The position numbers and the translations under genes were made by a program. The notes beneath the pieces are model-generated. The model saw only the letters and a list, made by a program, of their open reading frames with translations. It was not told the origin of the DNA and ran no database searches. Shown one piece after another: positions 6,698 to 14,467 of a DNA stretch of 34,333 nt; position 1 is the stretch's first letter; every line of letters begins with the position of its first letter. Source of the stretch: an uncultured Myxococcales bacterium (lineage in GTDB: Bacteria; Myxococcota_A; UBA9042); assembly GCA_937910235.1 (NCBI GenBank), contig CALENB010000082.1:1-34333 (forward strand), in the 5' to 3' direction.

Positions 6698-8629
6698 CTA
6701 GAAGTTCTGACCCAGGTACTCGATGTTGACGTAGCTGGTCGTGCTGCCGCCATAGATCGCGTAGGCCGTGCTGTTGTCCGCGTTCGCCCTCGCCTGAAAC
6801 TCAAGATACTGGCCAGCGGCCATGTACACCGTGGCCAATGTATTCTGCGAGAAGTACTGGTAGGTGCTGTTATCGGAGTCGTAGCTGTACTTCACCACCG
6901 ATCCGTTACGAAGAATGCGCGTGTAGCAGTACGTGTACGAGCGGCAGTAGTTCTTGTAGAGGACCCGGTAGTAGCCGGCTTTCTTGAACGTGATGCGCCC
7001 GGTCTTGTAGGCGTCGGTGTGCCAGTACTTGTCGTAGCTCGTGCTGCTGGAGTCGCCTGTCGGTGGCTTGTAGGTGCTGACTGTGAAGTAGTCCGCCGCC
7101 GTGTTGAGCTCCGTCTTGTCGAGGCAGAAGAAGTTCCAGCTGCTTGAGTAGCGCCGATTGATGGAGCAGTAGCCCTGGTAGATGATCGGCTTGCTCTTGG
7201 CCACAAACCACCCGGCGCCGTCGCAGACCTGCAGGCCGTAAGTCGCGTTCCAGCGCAGCATGCCCTTGTTTACGCTGCTGCAGGCGTTCGTCGTCCCGAT
7301 CTTCACGCCGCCTGAGCTGTACTGGTCGCCGTTGACGGCGATCTTCTGATTGCTGAGCGTCTGGATGGTGATGGACCAGGTCGCGATCCAACCGTCCGTC
7401 TTCTTCACGGCGTCGCAGTACTTGGCGTTGCCGCTGGCCTGAAGGATGCAGAACCCGTTGTCCAAGACCTTGAGGTTCCAGAGCCCCTGCGGGTTTTTGC
7501 CGATCCAGTAGCCGACGTCGCCGCTCTTGGGCTTGGCCGTTGGCGTGAACGTCTTCTTGTAGATCTTGCTGTCTTTGGCGCCGCAAGGGTCACACAGCTT
7601 CCACCCGACCTTCTTGTCGTTCGGCGGCAGGATGACCATGGAGACGACGCTCAGGTCGGTGTTCTCGACGTGCACGGAGACCGAGAAGGTCTGGGCCGTG
7701 CCGATGTTCGGGAAGGTGATGTTGCTGATCGCCTCTTTGCCCTGGAAATCGGGGATCGGCACCAACTTCTGGGTCGTCGTGATCGTGTCGACGAACTGAT
7801 TTGAGATGAGGTCGTTGGAGATCTCGTTGAGGCCGTCCTTCGGCAGCGCCGTCGGGTCGAGCGCCGCGACGCACAGCAGCGTTCCGTCGGCGTTGATGCC
7901 CTTGACCACTTCGCCGGCCTTGGCGCAGCTGCCCTTGGGCATCTTGAGGCCGGTGAGCTTGGAGCCGTCGCCGATGAAGCCGGTGGCGGTGATAGTCGTC
8001 GCGGCGACGTCGCCGGTGAAGGTGCCGTTCTTCGCCTTCAGGCTGTACGCGCCGAGATCGACGTTGCCGTCGAACTTCAGCTCGTTGACCGAGACGCAGC
8101 CGGTGCAGGCCAGGTCGATCGCCGGGCCGCCCTTGTTGGTTGACGCCGCATAGTTGAAGCCGATCTTCGACGCCGAGATGCCGCCATTGGCGAGCGCCGC
8201 ACCACCGACGCAGCTCGTGCACGCCAATCCGTTGGCCTGCTCCGCGACGAGGGCGAAGGGGGTCGCGTGCACACGCTGGCGGGGCAGCTCGGGGTCGGTC
8301 CCGATCGTGATGCCGAGCCACGCCTGCGCCATGCCGGCCAAGACCTTGGCGTCGAGGGCTTTGGTGGTGCCCAACGCGTACGCAAACCGGCCACCCTTGA
8401 CGTCGAGCTTGACGCCAGCCTCGGTCCACGTCGCGGTCTTGGCGCCGAGCGCCGTGTAGAGCGAAAACGTCATGCTGTAGGAGCCGTCAGCCGCAGCGCC
8501 ACCGCCGGCGCTGGTCAGCGCGCCTTCGATCGTGCTGGTCGTCGGAACCGCCGCGCTGGCGTCGACTGCGAGCATCGCGCACAGCGCCGCCGCGATGAGC
8601 GCTACGCTCGTTTTTGTCATCTTTCGCAT
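6698..8629 (-). CDS. secreted stalk/tip protein, copy A (P-domain-like plus jelly-roll-like tip)
   Basis: A 643-aa exported protein. Residues 1-26 form a signal peptide ending in VDASA. Residues 28-270 are a stalk with two CxxC pairs (ACTSC, ACTGC) and short repeats resembling tail-fibre stalks (GNVDLGAYSLKAKNGTFTGD, TATGFIGDGSKLTGL). Residues of about 285-432 resemble a proprotein-convertase P-domain (ITFPNIGTAQTFSVSVHVEN, GLWNLKVLDN, DGWIATWSITIQ). The last 200 residues form a Tyr/Ser/Cys-rich beta domain with C1q/TNF-like spacing (GRITFKKAGYYRVLYKN ... YMAAGQYLEF ... NIEYLGQNF). Residues 22-405 are encoded by DNA that appears identical to the next gene, whereas the signal peptide and tip differ. 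The product is probably a surface or extracellular adhesive protein (inference). The start has CCGGAG 10-14 bases upstream; M4 is an alternative start. Confidence 0.85.
   Translation of the reverse strand: MRKMTKTSVALIAAALCAMLAVDASAAVPTTSTIEGALTSAGGGAAADGSYSMTFSLYTALGAKTATWTEAGVKLDVKGGRFAYALGTTKALDAKVLAGMAQAWLGITIGTDPELPRQRVHATPFALVAEQANGLACTSCVGGAALANGGISASKIGFNYAASTNKGGPAIDLACTGCVSVNELKFDGNVDLGAYSLKAKNGTFTGDVAATTITATGFIGDGSKLTGLKMPKGSCAKAGEVVKGINADGTLLCVAALDPTALPKDGLNEISNDLISNQFVDTITTTQKLVPIPDFQGKEAISNITFPNIGTAQTFSVSVHVENTDLSVVSMVILPPNDKKVGWKLCDPCGAKDSKIYKKTFTPTAKPKSGDVGYWIGKNPQGLWNLKVLDNGFCILQASGNAKYCDAVKKTDGWIATWSITIQTLSNQKIAVNGDQYSSGGVKIGTTNACSSVNKGMLRWNATYGLQVCDGAGWFVAKSKPIIYQGYCSINRRYSSSWNFFCLDKTELNTAADYFTVSTYKPPTGDSSSTSYDKYWHTDAYKTGRITFKKAGYYRVLYKNYCRSYTYCYTRILRNGSVVKYSYDSDNSTYQYFSQNTLATVYMAAGQYLEFQARANADNSTAYAIYGGSTTSYVNIEYLGQNF
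7412..8566. repeat. 1155-bp direct repeat, copy 1 (core of stalk gene A)
   Basis: Comparison with 9584-10738 at a constant offset of 2172 bases shows no mismatch that I could find, including third codon positions. The first differences are at 7411 and 7406 on one side and at 8567 on the other. Beyond them the two genes diverge quickly on the signal-peptide side and gradually on the tip side. Confidence 0.93.
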
Positions 8630-8681
8630 CTGTGATTCACTCCGGTTTTAGGCGACACCGAAGGTCCCGCGTTCGATTTCT

Positions 8682-8697
8682 GGCCCCCATCGTGCCA
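8682..8697 (-). promoter_or_regulatory. possible sigma-54-type promoter for stalk gene A
   Basis: The minus strand reads TGGCACGATGGGGGCC, matching the -24 element (TGGCACG) fully and the invariant GC of the -12 element with correct GG-N10-GC spacing, but not the flanking TT. A start site about 12 bases downstream would leave a leader of roughly 40 bases before the ATG at 8629. Sigma-54 promoters are common in myxobacteria; no enhancer site was identified. Confidence 0.3.
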
Positions 8698-8780
8698 AAA
8701 TGTCGCACAAAAGCTCAAGTTACCTGGGTGAATCTCCCCAAACGGCGATCGGGACGACGTTATCACGGGCCAAAACTGGT

Positions 8781-8812
8781 CGCTCCGCCTCAGGAGGACC
8801 CGAGGCGGAGCG
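8781..8812 (-). terminator. hairpin terminator of stalk gene B
   Basis: A perfect 11-bp inverted repeat, CGCTCCGCCTC (8781-8791) and GAGGCGGAGCG (8802-8812), with a 10-base loop. It lies about 50 bases beyond the stop of the gene ending at 8864. On the minus strand the stem is followed by a short TTTT run within ACCAGTTTTGG. It would separate transcription of the two stalk genes. Confidence 0.6.
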
Positions 8813-8863
8813 ACGCCACGCCGAAGCGCGGATAGACCCTAGACGACGCCGGTCGCGGCGACC

Positions 8864-10807
8864 CTAGTCAGGAAGCGGCCCGACGTACTCGAACGTCACG
8901 CGGCTGTGTGAGCCGTTCGCGTTCCAGAGGTGCCAGTTGTACTGGTTGCCGCAGCCGTCGTGGTACGTCCACGGCTCGATGTAGTCACCGATCTTCAGCG
9001 GCGCGGTGTACTGAAGCTGATGCTGCCGCCAGCCCTGTGCACCGTTCACAGCCGCGTTGTCGTGGCTGCACGCTTTTTGACTGCCATTGACGCGGATAGC
9101 GAGGTCCTGCTGGCCACAACCGTGCTGAATCGCGTAGAATTTCATGCGGTAGAAGCCGGACACGTTAATCGTCAGCCGGCCGCTCGTGCTGCGCGTGAAG
9201 TGCGATTGGCTGTAGTCGTAGTCCACGCCGTTGAGGCAGTACAGGCGCCAGCCACCCTGCTGGTTGTGGCTCGTGCAGCCGCCGGACCAGATGACCGGCG
9301 AAGCCTTCGCCGCCACCCACTTGTACGAGACAGCGCCCGACTTTGGCCAGTTCTTGTGGCAGGCGCGCAGACCGTACTTCGCGTCCCACGAGAGGCTGCC
9401 GAGCGTCGCGGCGCTGCACGTGCCTGGCTTGCCGAGCGTGAGGTTGCCGCCGATCGTGGCGTCTTTGCCGAGGTTGATGCTGCCGGAGTTGTACTGGTCG
9501 CCGTTGACGGCGATCTTCTGGTTGCTGAGCGTCTGGATCTTGATCGACCAGGTCGCGATCCAACCGTCCGTCTTCTTGACGGGGTCGCAGTACTTGGCGT
9601 TGCCGCTGGCCTGAAGGATGCAGAACCCGTTGTCCAAGACCTTGAGGTTCCAGAGCCCCTGCGGGTTTTTGCCGATCCAGTAGCCGACGTCGCCGCTCTT
9701 GGGCTTGGCCGTTGGCGTGAACGTCTTCTTGTAGATCTTGCTGTCTTTGGCGCCGCAAGGGTCACACAGCTTCCACCCGACCTTCTTGTCGTTCGGCGGC
9801 AGGATGACCATGGAGACGACGCTCAGGTCGGTGTTCTCGACGTGCACGGAGACCGAGAAGGTCTGGGCCGTGCCGATGTTCGGGAAGGTGATGTTGCTGA
9901 TCGCCTCTTTGCCCTGGAAATCGGGGATCGGCACCAACTTCTGGGTCGTCGTGATCGTGTCGACGAACTGATTTGAGATGAGGTCGTTGGAGATCTCGTT
10001 GAGGCCGTCCTTCGGCAGCGCCGTCGGGTCGAGCGCCGCGACGCACAGCAGCGTTCCGTCGGCGTTGATGCCCTTGACCACTTCGCCGGCCTTGGCGCAG
10101 CTGCCCTTGGGCATCTTGAGGCCGGTGAGCTTGGAGCCGTCGCCGATGAAGCCGGTGGCGGTGATAGTCGTCGCGGCGACGTCGCCGGTGAAGGTGCCGT
10201 TCTTCGCCTTCAGGCTGTACGCGCCGAGATCGACGTTGCCGTCGAACTTCAGCTCGTTGACCGAGACGCAGCCGGTGCAGGCCAGGTCGATCGCCGGGCC
10301 GCCCTTGTTGGTTGACGCCGCATAGTTGAAGCCGATCTTCGACGCCGAGATGCCGCCATTGGCGAGCGCCGCACCACCGACGCAGCTCGTGCACGCCAAT
10401 CCGTTGGCCTGCTCCGCGACGAGGGCGAAGGGGGTCGCGTGCACACGCTGGCGGGGCAGCTCGGGGTCGGTCCCGATCGTGATGCCGAGCCACGCCTGCG
10501 CCATGCCGGCCAAGACCTTGGCGTCGAGGGCTTTGGTGGTGCCCAACGCGTACGCAAACCGGCCACCCTTGACGTCGAGCTTGACGCCAGCCTCGGTCCA
10601 CGTCGCGGTCTTGGCGCCGAGCGCCGTGTAGAGCGAAAACGTCATGCTGTAGGAGCCGTCAGCCGCAGCGCCACCGCCGGCGCTGGTCAGCGCGCCTTCG
10701 ATCGTGCTGGTCGTCGGAACCGCCGCGCTGGCGTCGACGGCAAAAAGTGCGCAAATGGCCGCGGCTAAAATCGCCGCCCTTTTTCCTCGCATGGGAATGA
10801 ACTGCAT
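8864..10807 (-). CDS. secreted stalk/tip protein, copy B (P-domain-like plus distinct tip)
   Basis: A 647-aa paralogue of the neighbouring stalk protein. The signal peptide (residues 1-28, also ending VDASA) differs in sequence from that of copy A. Residues 24-407 (stalk and most of the P-domain-like region) are encoded by the apparently identical 1155-bp block. Similarity then falls stepwise: NQKIAVNGDQY is still shared, after which the tips diverge. The B tip is Trp/His/Asn-rich (GRLTINVSGFYRMKFYAIQH ... IEPWTYHDGCGNQYNWHLW ... VTFEYVGPLPD). It keeps the same overall jelly-roll-like layout and paired cysteines. The ATG at 10807 is chosen because GGAGAGA lies 8-14 bases upstream and the signal peptide begins there; the longer frame (51 more codons) runs into the promoter region. 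The product is probably secreted or surface-exposed. Confidence 0.85.
   Translation of the reverse strand: MQFIPMRGKRAAILAAAICALFAVDASAAVPTTSTIEGALTSAGGGAAADGSYSMTFSLYTALGAKTATWTEAGVKLDVKGGRFAYALGTTKALDAKVLAGMAQAWLGITIGTDPELPRQRVHATPFALVAEQANGLACTSCVGGAALANGGISASKIGFNYAASTNKGGPAIDLACTGCVSVNELKFDGNVDLGAYSLKAKNGTFTGDVAATTITATGFIGDGSKLTGLKMPKGSCAKAGEVVKGINADGTLLCVAALDPTALPKDGLNEISNDLISNQFVDTITTTQKLVPIPDFQGKEAISNITFPNIGTAQTFSVSVHVENTDLSVVSMVILPPNDKKVGWKLCDPCGAKDSKIYKKTFTPTAKPKSGDVGYWIGKNPQGLWNLKVLDNGFCILQASGNAKYCDPVKKTDGWIATWSIKIQTLSNQKIAVNGDQYNSGSINLGKDATIGGNLTLGKPGTCSAATLGSLSWDAKYGLRACHKNWPKSGAVSYKWVAAKASPVIWSGGCTSHNQQGGWRLYCLNGVDYDYSQSHFTRSTSGRLTINVSGFYRMKFYAIQHGCGQQDLAIRVNGSQKACSHDNAAVNGAQGWRQHQLQYTAPLKIGDYIEPWTYHDGCGNQYNWHLWNANGSHSRVTFEYVGPLPD
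9584..10738. repeat. 1155-bp direct repeat, copy 2 (core of stalk gene B)
   Basis: Partner of 7412-8566, in direct orientation. It encodes residues 24-407 of stalk protein B. Perfect identity next to strongly diverged ends points to recent duplication or gene conversion limited to the core. Confidence 0.93.
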
Positions 10808-10924
10808 GACGTTTCTCTCCGGGTGATGCTGAGACCGTGGCGGACTACGCGGCCGCGTTAGTAGTTGTCGTCCGCGCAGACTGCAAACTCTCGGCGGAAA
10901 TCTCAAGCCCATCCAGATCTTCGG

Positions 10925-10936
10925 AGTCAGCTGACT
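10925..10936. promoter_or_regulatory. 12-bp palindrome, possible operator
   Basis: AGTCAGCTGACT is a perfect inverted repeat in the 253-base spacer between the divergent stalk gene B and kinase genes. It lies about 120 bases upstream of the stalk start and 125 bases upstream of the kinase start. Its size and position fit a dimeric regulator site; no regulator is identified. Confidence 0.35.
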
Positions 10937-10939
10937 GCG

Positions 10940-10969
10940 CCGCACCGCACCGCACCGCACCGCACCGCA
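10940..10969. repeat. pentanucleotide microsatellite (CCGCA)6
   Basis: Six exact copies of CCGCA lie in the divergent intergenic spacer, three bases after the palindrome. Because the unit is 5 bp and outside any supported gene, changes in copy number would alter promoter or operator spacing rather than protein sequence. Confidence 0.9.
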
Positions 10970-11060
10970 GTTCCGGCCACCGCGCGACGATCGTCGCTTG
11001 CGCCTTGCCTCGCCCGTGCTTCACTCTCCGCACGTCGCTACCCTTCCCCATGGAATCGCT

Positions 11061-12389
11061 GTGAGCTCAGAGCCGCCACCCGCTCACTCGTCGTCTGAGA
11101 TGCTGGCCCTCGCCGGCATTCGGCGCGTGGATTTGAACGCGACTGAGCTCGGTGCAGGCGCGCTGCTCGATAACCGCTACGAGGTGCTCGCGCTGATCGG
11201 CGAGGGTGGATTTGGTCGCGTCTACGCAGCGCGGGATCAACTGCGCGGTCGCGAGGTCGCGATCAAAGTGCTCGCGCTCGCCTACGGTGGCGGCGGCGAT
11301 CAGGCCATCGCGCGCTTCGTCCGCGAGGCCGAGATCACGGCCAGTTTGGTCCATGGCAACACGGTGCGGGTGTTCGATTGGGGGATGACACACGACGGTC
11401 AGCTCTTTCTGATCATGGAGCGGCTGCGTGGCGAATCCTTGCGAAACCGACTCGACCGCGCGCGGCTGGACGGCAGAACTCTGGGCGACCACGAGACGCA
11501 CGCGATCGCCATGCAAGTGCTCCAGAGCTTGGCTGAAGCGCACGCCTCCGGGCTCGTGCACCGTGATCTGAAGCCGGGGAACATCTATCTGCATCGCCTC
11601 GCAGGTCGCACCGAGGTGGTGAAAGTCATCGATTTTGGGATCGCGCGCCAATCTGGGAGCGAGATGACCCGCGCGGGCCAAGCGCTCGGCACGCCTACGC
11701 ACATGAGCCCAGAGCAGGCGCAGGGGCACGTGATCGATGGTCGCAGCGACCTCTATTCGCTGGCCGTCGTGATGTACGAGTGCCTTGTCGGCGAGATGCC
11801 GTTCTACGATCCCGACAGCGCGCTTCTGACGATGATGATGCATGTCACCCGCCCGATCCCGGATCTGGTCGCCGAGGCGCCTGTGCCCGTGACCCAGGCT
11901 CTCGCCGCCGTCGTGGTGCGCGGGCTGGCGAAGTCGCCGGACGAGCGTTTGGGCGACGCCACGGCGATGCGCGCCGCGCTCAAAGCCGTCGGCTTACCCC
12001 GCCGCCCGAGCGCGCGTACGGGTGGCGGGCCGCTGCCAGCACGGTATTCGACGCCACGACAGGACCGGGTCGAGCGTCGGCTACCGAGGCGGGTCTCCGA
12101 CGTGGTGTCGACGCGGGCGCGGCCGATTCCCAACGTGACGCCGATCGCGGGGCCGCCCAGCTCCGGCCCGCCCAGCTCCGGCCCGCCCAACTCCGGCCCG
12201 CCCAGCACACAGAGCCCCGGTTCAGGATCACCACCGGCGGTGCCGCCGTTCGCCCCCGTCACGGCGTCTGAGCCGGTCGACGTTGCCGTCGTCGCGTCCG
12301 GTGCCGGCAAAGTGCGGGGCCAGCGCGGTCGCATGCTCCATGCCGCCGACACGCAACGGTTGGTCGATCGCAACGAGAAGGAGAAGTAG
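11061..12389 (+). CDS. Ser/Thr protein kinase
   Basis: A 442-aa eukaryotic-type kinase. In order: Gly-rich loop GEGGFGRVYAARD at about residue 45, the lysine in VAIKVL, helix C FVREAEIT, catalytic loop HRDLKPGNIYL, DFG as IDFGIAR, activation segment GTPTHMSPEQAQG, then SDLYSLAVVMYECL. All catalytic residues (K, E, HRD Asp, Asn, DFG Asp) are present, so it should be active. The C-terminal 120 residues are Pro-rich with GPPSS repeats. There is no transmembrane helix or sensor domain, so it is a soluble kinase. The start is uncertain: GTG at 11061 (weak GGAA upstream) is used here, and ATG at 11100 and TTG at 10998 are alternatives. A gene with a good ribosome binding site follows after 2 bases. 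Confidence 0.93.
   Translation: MSSEPPPAHSSSEMLALAGIRRVDLNATELGAGALLDNRYEVLALIGEGGFGRVYAARDQLRGREVAIKVLALAYGGGGDQAIARFVREAEITASLVHGNTVRVFDWGMTHDGQLFLIMERLRGESLRNRLDRARLDGRTLGDHETHAIAMQVLQSLAEAHASGLVHRDLKPGNIYLHRLAGRTEVVKVIDFGIARQSGSEMTRAGQALGTPTHMSPEQAQGHVIDGRSDLYSLAVVMYECLVGEMPFYDPDSALLTMMMHVTRPIPDLVAEAPVPVTQALAAVVVRGLAKSPDERLGDATAMRAALKAVGLPRRPSARTGGGPLPARYSTPRQDRVERRLPRRVSDVVSTRARPIPNVTPIAGPPSSGPPSSGPPNSGPPSTQSPGSGSPPAVPPFAPVTASEPVDVAVVASGAGKVRGQRGRMLHAADTQRLVDRNEKEK
12151..12208 (+). repeat. 15-bp in-frame tandem repeat in kinase tail
   Basis: About 3.9 copies of a GCCCGCCCAGCTCCG-like unit encode GPPSS, GPPSS, GPPNS and GPPST in the Pro-rich C-terminal linker of the kinase. The 15-bp unit keeps the reading frame if copy number changes. 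Confidence 0.85.
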
Positions 12390-12391
12390 GC

Positions 12392-13486
12392 ATGGCGATC
12401 GACCGCGTCTCGGGGCCTTCGGCTCAACATCGATTTGATCGCGCTGCGCGCGCGCTCGCGCTGCGGCTGGACGGGCGTCCGGCGCACATCGTGAGCCCTG
12501 ACGTCGCGCTGCGGCTCCTAGCTGAGGCCGAGGCGGCTGCCGCGGAGCTGGAGGCGAGCCTGACGGCCGGCGATCGCGGCGCCGCGGTGCCAGCGCAGGT
12601 CGCGCGTCAGCGCATCGCTGGCTGGCGTCCGGCCGTGGAGCGGGCTGTGTTGGCCGCCGAATCGGCCACGACGGCTGACGTCGCGCTCGCAGGGCTGCTC
12701 ACGCGGGCGCGCCTGATGCTGCATCGCTACGCGCGACATTTTGGTGGTCAACATCGTGCTACGCGTGACTTGGGTCGGCTGTCCGAGGCGAGGGTGGGCC
12801 TCGTCGCGTTGACGCGAGCAGCACAACCGCTGGCGGCGGCCGCCACCGACGCAGATTTGAAGCAGGAAGCGCGCGCATTGCCCCGTTTCATCGAGTTTTT
12901 GGTGCAGGAGCAGGGTGAGATCACCGACAACCTCGCAGCGTCTGGACGCCTCGACCAGGCCAGAGCGCTCGGCGCCATCGCCGCCACGCTTGAGGACGGT
13001 TGGTTGGCGGAGGTGCGGCCCGTTCATCGCCTCGCGCGGCGTCCGGCGCTGCTCTTGCGATATCTGCAGTCCGTAGCGGAGGTCCAGGACCGGATGGGCG
13101 CGATTCGGCACGCCAATCTACCCGAGGCCCACGAGCGCGCCATCGCGACGGTGGCGGCGTGGCAAGCGCAATGGCAGGACGAATACGATCAGACCGTCGC
13201 AGCGCAAGCGCGCGCCGGTGACGTCGCCCGCCGTGTCGCGTTGGCGGACCACGCCGCGGCACAATGGCAGGCCGTCGAGGCCGAGTTGGCTGAGGGCGAG
13301 GCCGAGCCAGCGTCGGTGGCGCAGCTGCGGGCGCGGTGCGATCGCCTCGATGAGGTCCTGGTGCAGCTCCAAGAGTGGTCCACGGCGGTCGGTGTAGACG
13401 CGCACGGTGGCCCGGCGCTCGTCGACCTGCGCGACGCGCTGATCTGGCTCGGTCAGCGCTACGACCACCTCGCCGCGCCGGCGTAG
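12392..13486 (+). CDS. helical hypothetical protein, kinase operon partner
   Basis: A 364-aa Ala/Arg/Leu-rich protein predicted to be almost entirely alpha-helical, with coiled-coil-like stretches (LLAEAEAAAAELEASL, VEAELAEGEAEPA). There is no signal peptide or transmembrane helix. The ATG at 12392 has AAGGAGAAG upstream inside the end of the kinase gene, and only two bases separate the kinase stop from it, so the two are surely cotranscribed. I do not recognise the family. A substrate, adaptor or scaffold of the kinase is a reasonable guess, nothing more. Confidence 0.85.
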   Translation: MAIDRVSGPSAQHRFDRAARALALRLDGRPAHIVSPDVALRLLAEAEAAAAELEASLTAGDRGAAVPAQVARQRIAGWRPAVERAVLAAESATTADVALAGLLTRARLMLHRYARHFGGQHRATRDLGRLSEARVGLVALTRAAQPLAAAATDADLKQEARALPRFIEFLVQEQGEITDNLAASGRLDQARALGAIAATLEDGWLAEVRPVHRLARRPALLLRYLQSVAEVQDRMGAIRHANLPEAHERAIATVAAWQAQWQDEYDQTVAAQARAGDVARRVALADHAAAQWQAVEAELAEGEAEPASVAQLRARCDRLDEVLVQLQEWSTAVGVDAHGGPALVDLRDALIWLGQRYDHLAAPA

Positions 13487-13503
13487 CTGGAGCGGGTCGT
13501 CGG

Positions 13504-14319
13504 TCAGACTGCCCTGGGGTCAGCCTCGTGTACGCCGAGTCGCTCCGCGAACATCGCGAGGACGCGGTCGAGGGCTTGGCGGGTCGGGTGCCCAGCCTCG
13601 TCGACCAAATCCGCCGTCAACACCGAGTGAGCCGTGCGCGCGATGCCGTGGCTGTTGCCCGCGCTTGAGTCGATCTCGATGGTCTCGATGGTCTCGCCGA
13701 ACGCGTCACGCAGCGCATCGAAACGCGCGCCGGGCACCAGATGATCGCCCGTGAATCGCAGCGCGATGGGGCCGCAACCCTGCTCTTTGGCCCGGCGCTG
13801 CGCGACACGCAGCGCCTCCGGCGAGATCTGCAGCGCCTTGGCGTGACTGGGCGAGATGACCAGCGGCATCGACGGTTGGCTGAGCACCGGCGCCAACACC
13901 GCCGGCTCGGCCATCATCGCCAGGGCGAAGTTGCCGGTGAAACACATGCCCACAAACCCGACACCGGGTCCGCCATGGGTTTGGTGCAGATCGCGCGCCA
14001 TGGCCCGCAACCAGTCGGTGACCGGTGAGCTACGGTGCCGTGAAAAAGCGGCAAATTCCTTGCGTATGCACGTTTTTGCGAGCTGGTTGAGCAGGTAGCC
14101 ACTCGAGAGCGCACGCCCAGGCACGCCGAAGAGGGAAGGCAGCGCCACGAAGTAGCCAGCGTCCGCGACACGACGGCCGAACTGGGCCACTTCTGGCGTG
14201 ATCCCGGGCATCTCGTGGACGATCAGGATCGCGCGTCCGGCGCCGCGGCTGAAGACAGGTCGTGTGACGCCGTCATACGTGGCCGTGCGCTGGTCGAAGC
14301 CTGGAAGTGTCGTCGTCAT
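13504..14319 (-). CDS. dienelactone hydrolase family protein
   Basis: A 271-aa alpha/beta hydrolase of the DLH family. The nucleophile elbow is GFVGMCFTGNFALAM with Cys at about residue 126. The Glu of IVHEMPG near residue 36, the Asp of FTGDHLVP and the His of GNSHGIAR match the rest of the DLH active-site set. The usual GxCxGG elbow appears here as GMCFTG. There is no signal peptide, so it is cytoplasmic. Family members open lactone rings or hydrolyse esters; the actual substrate is unknown. It converges with the kinase operon (17 bases between stops) and diverges from the DUF938 methyltransferase. The ATG at 14319 is the first in-frame start; its ribosome binding site is weak. Confidence 0.88.
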   Translation of the reverse strand: MTTTLPGFDQRTATYDGVTRPVFSRGAGRAILIVHEMPGITPEVAQFGRRVADAGYFVALPSLFGVPGRALSSGYLLNQLAKTCIRKEFAAFSRHRSSPVTDWLRAMARDLHQTHGGPGVGFVGMCFTGNFALAMMAEPAVLAPVLSQPSMPLVISPSHAKALQISPEALRVAQRRAKEQGCGPIALRFTGDHLVPGARFDALRDAFGETIETIEIDSSAGNSHGIARTAHSVLTADLVDEAGHPTRQALDRVLAMFAERLGVHEADPRAV

Positions 14320-14467
14320 CGGGCGAGCCTAGCAGTCGATCGCCGCGCTGCCCATCCGCCGGCGCCGTGGATCGCCTGCAGAGAGACGCCCCGTATCGCG
14401 CTGCGAGTTGCGCCAGACAGATGCGGCGCCTAGGCTCTCCCGCCCGACCAACCCCGAGAAGGAAGTG

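Noticed and set aside
8668-8692. tRNA-like T-arm (GTTCGATTT) in the stalk intergenic region
   Set aside because: The flanking bases do not pair into a 5-bp T stem and no acceptor, D or anticodon arms can be drawn.
6698-10807. Diversity-generating retroelement acting on the variable tips
   Set aside because: No reverse transcriptase gene or template repeat is present in the window, and the tips differ throughout rather than at adenine-derived positions.
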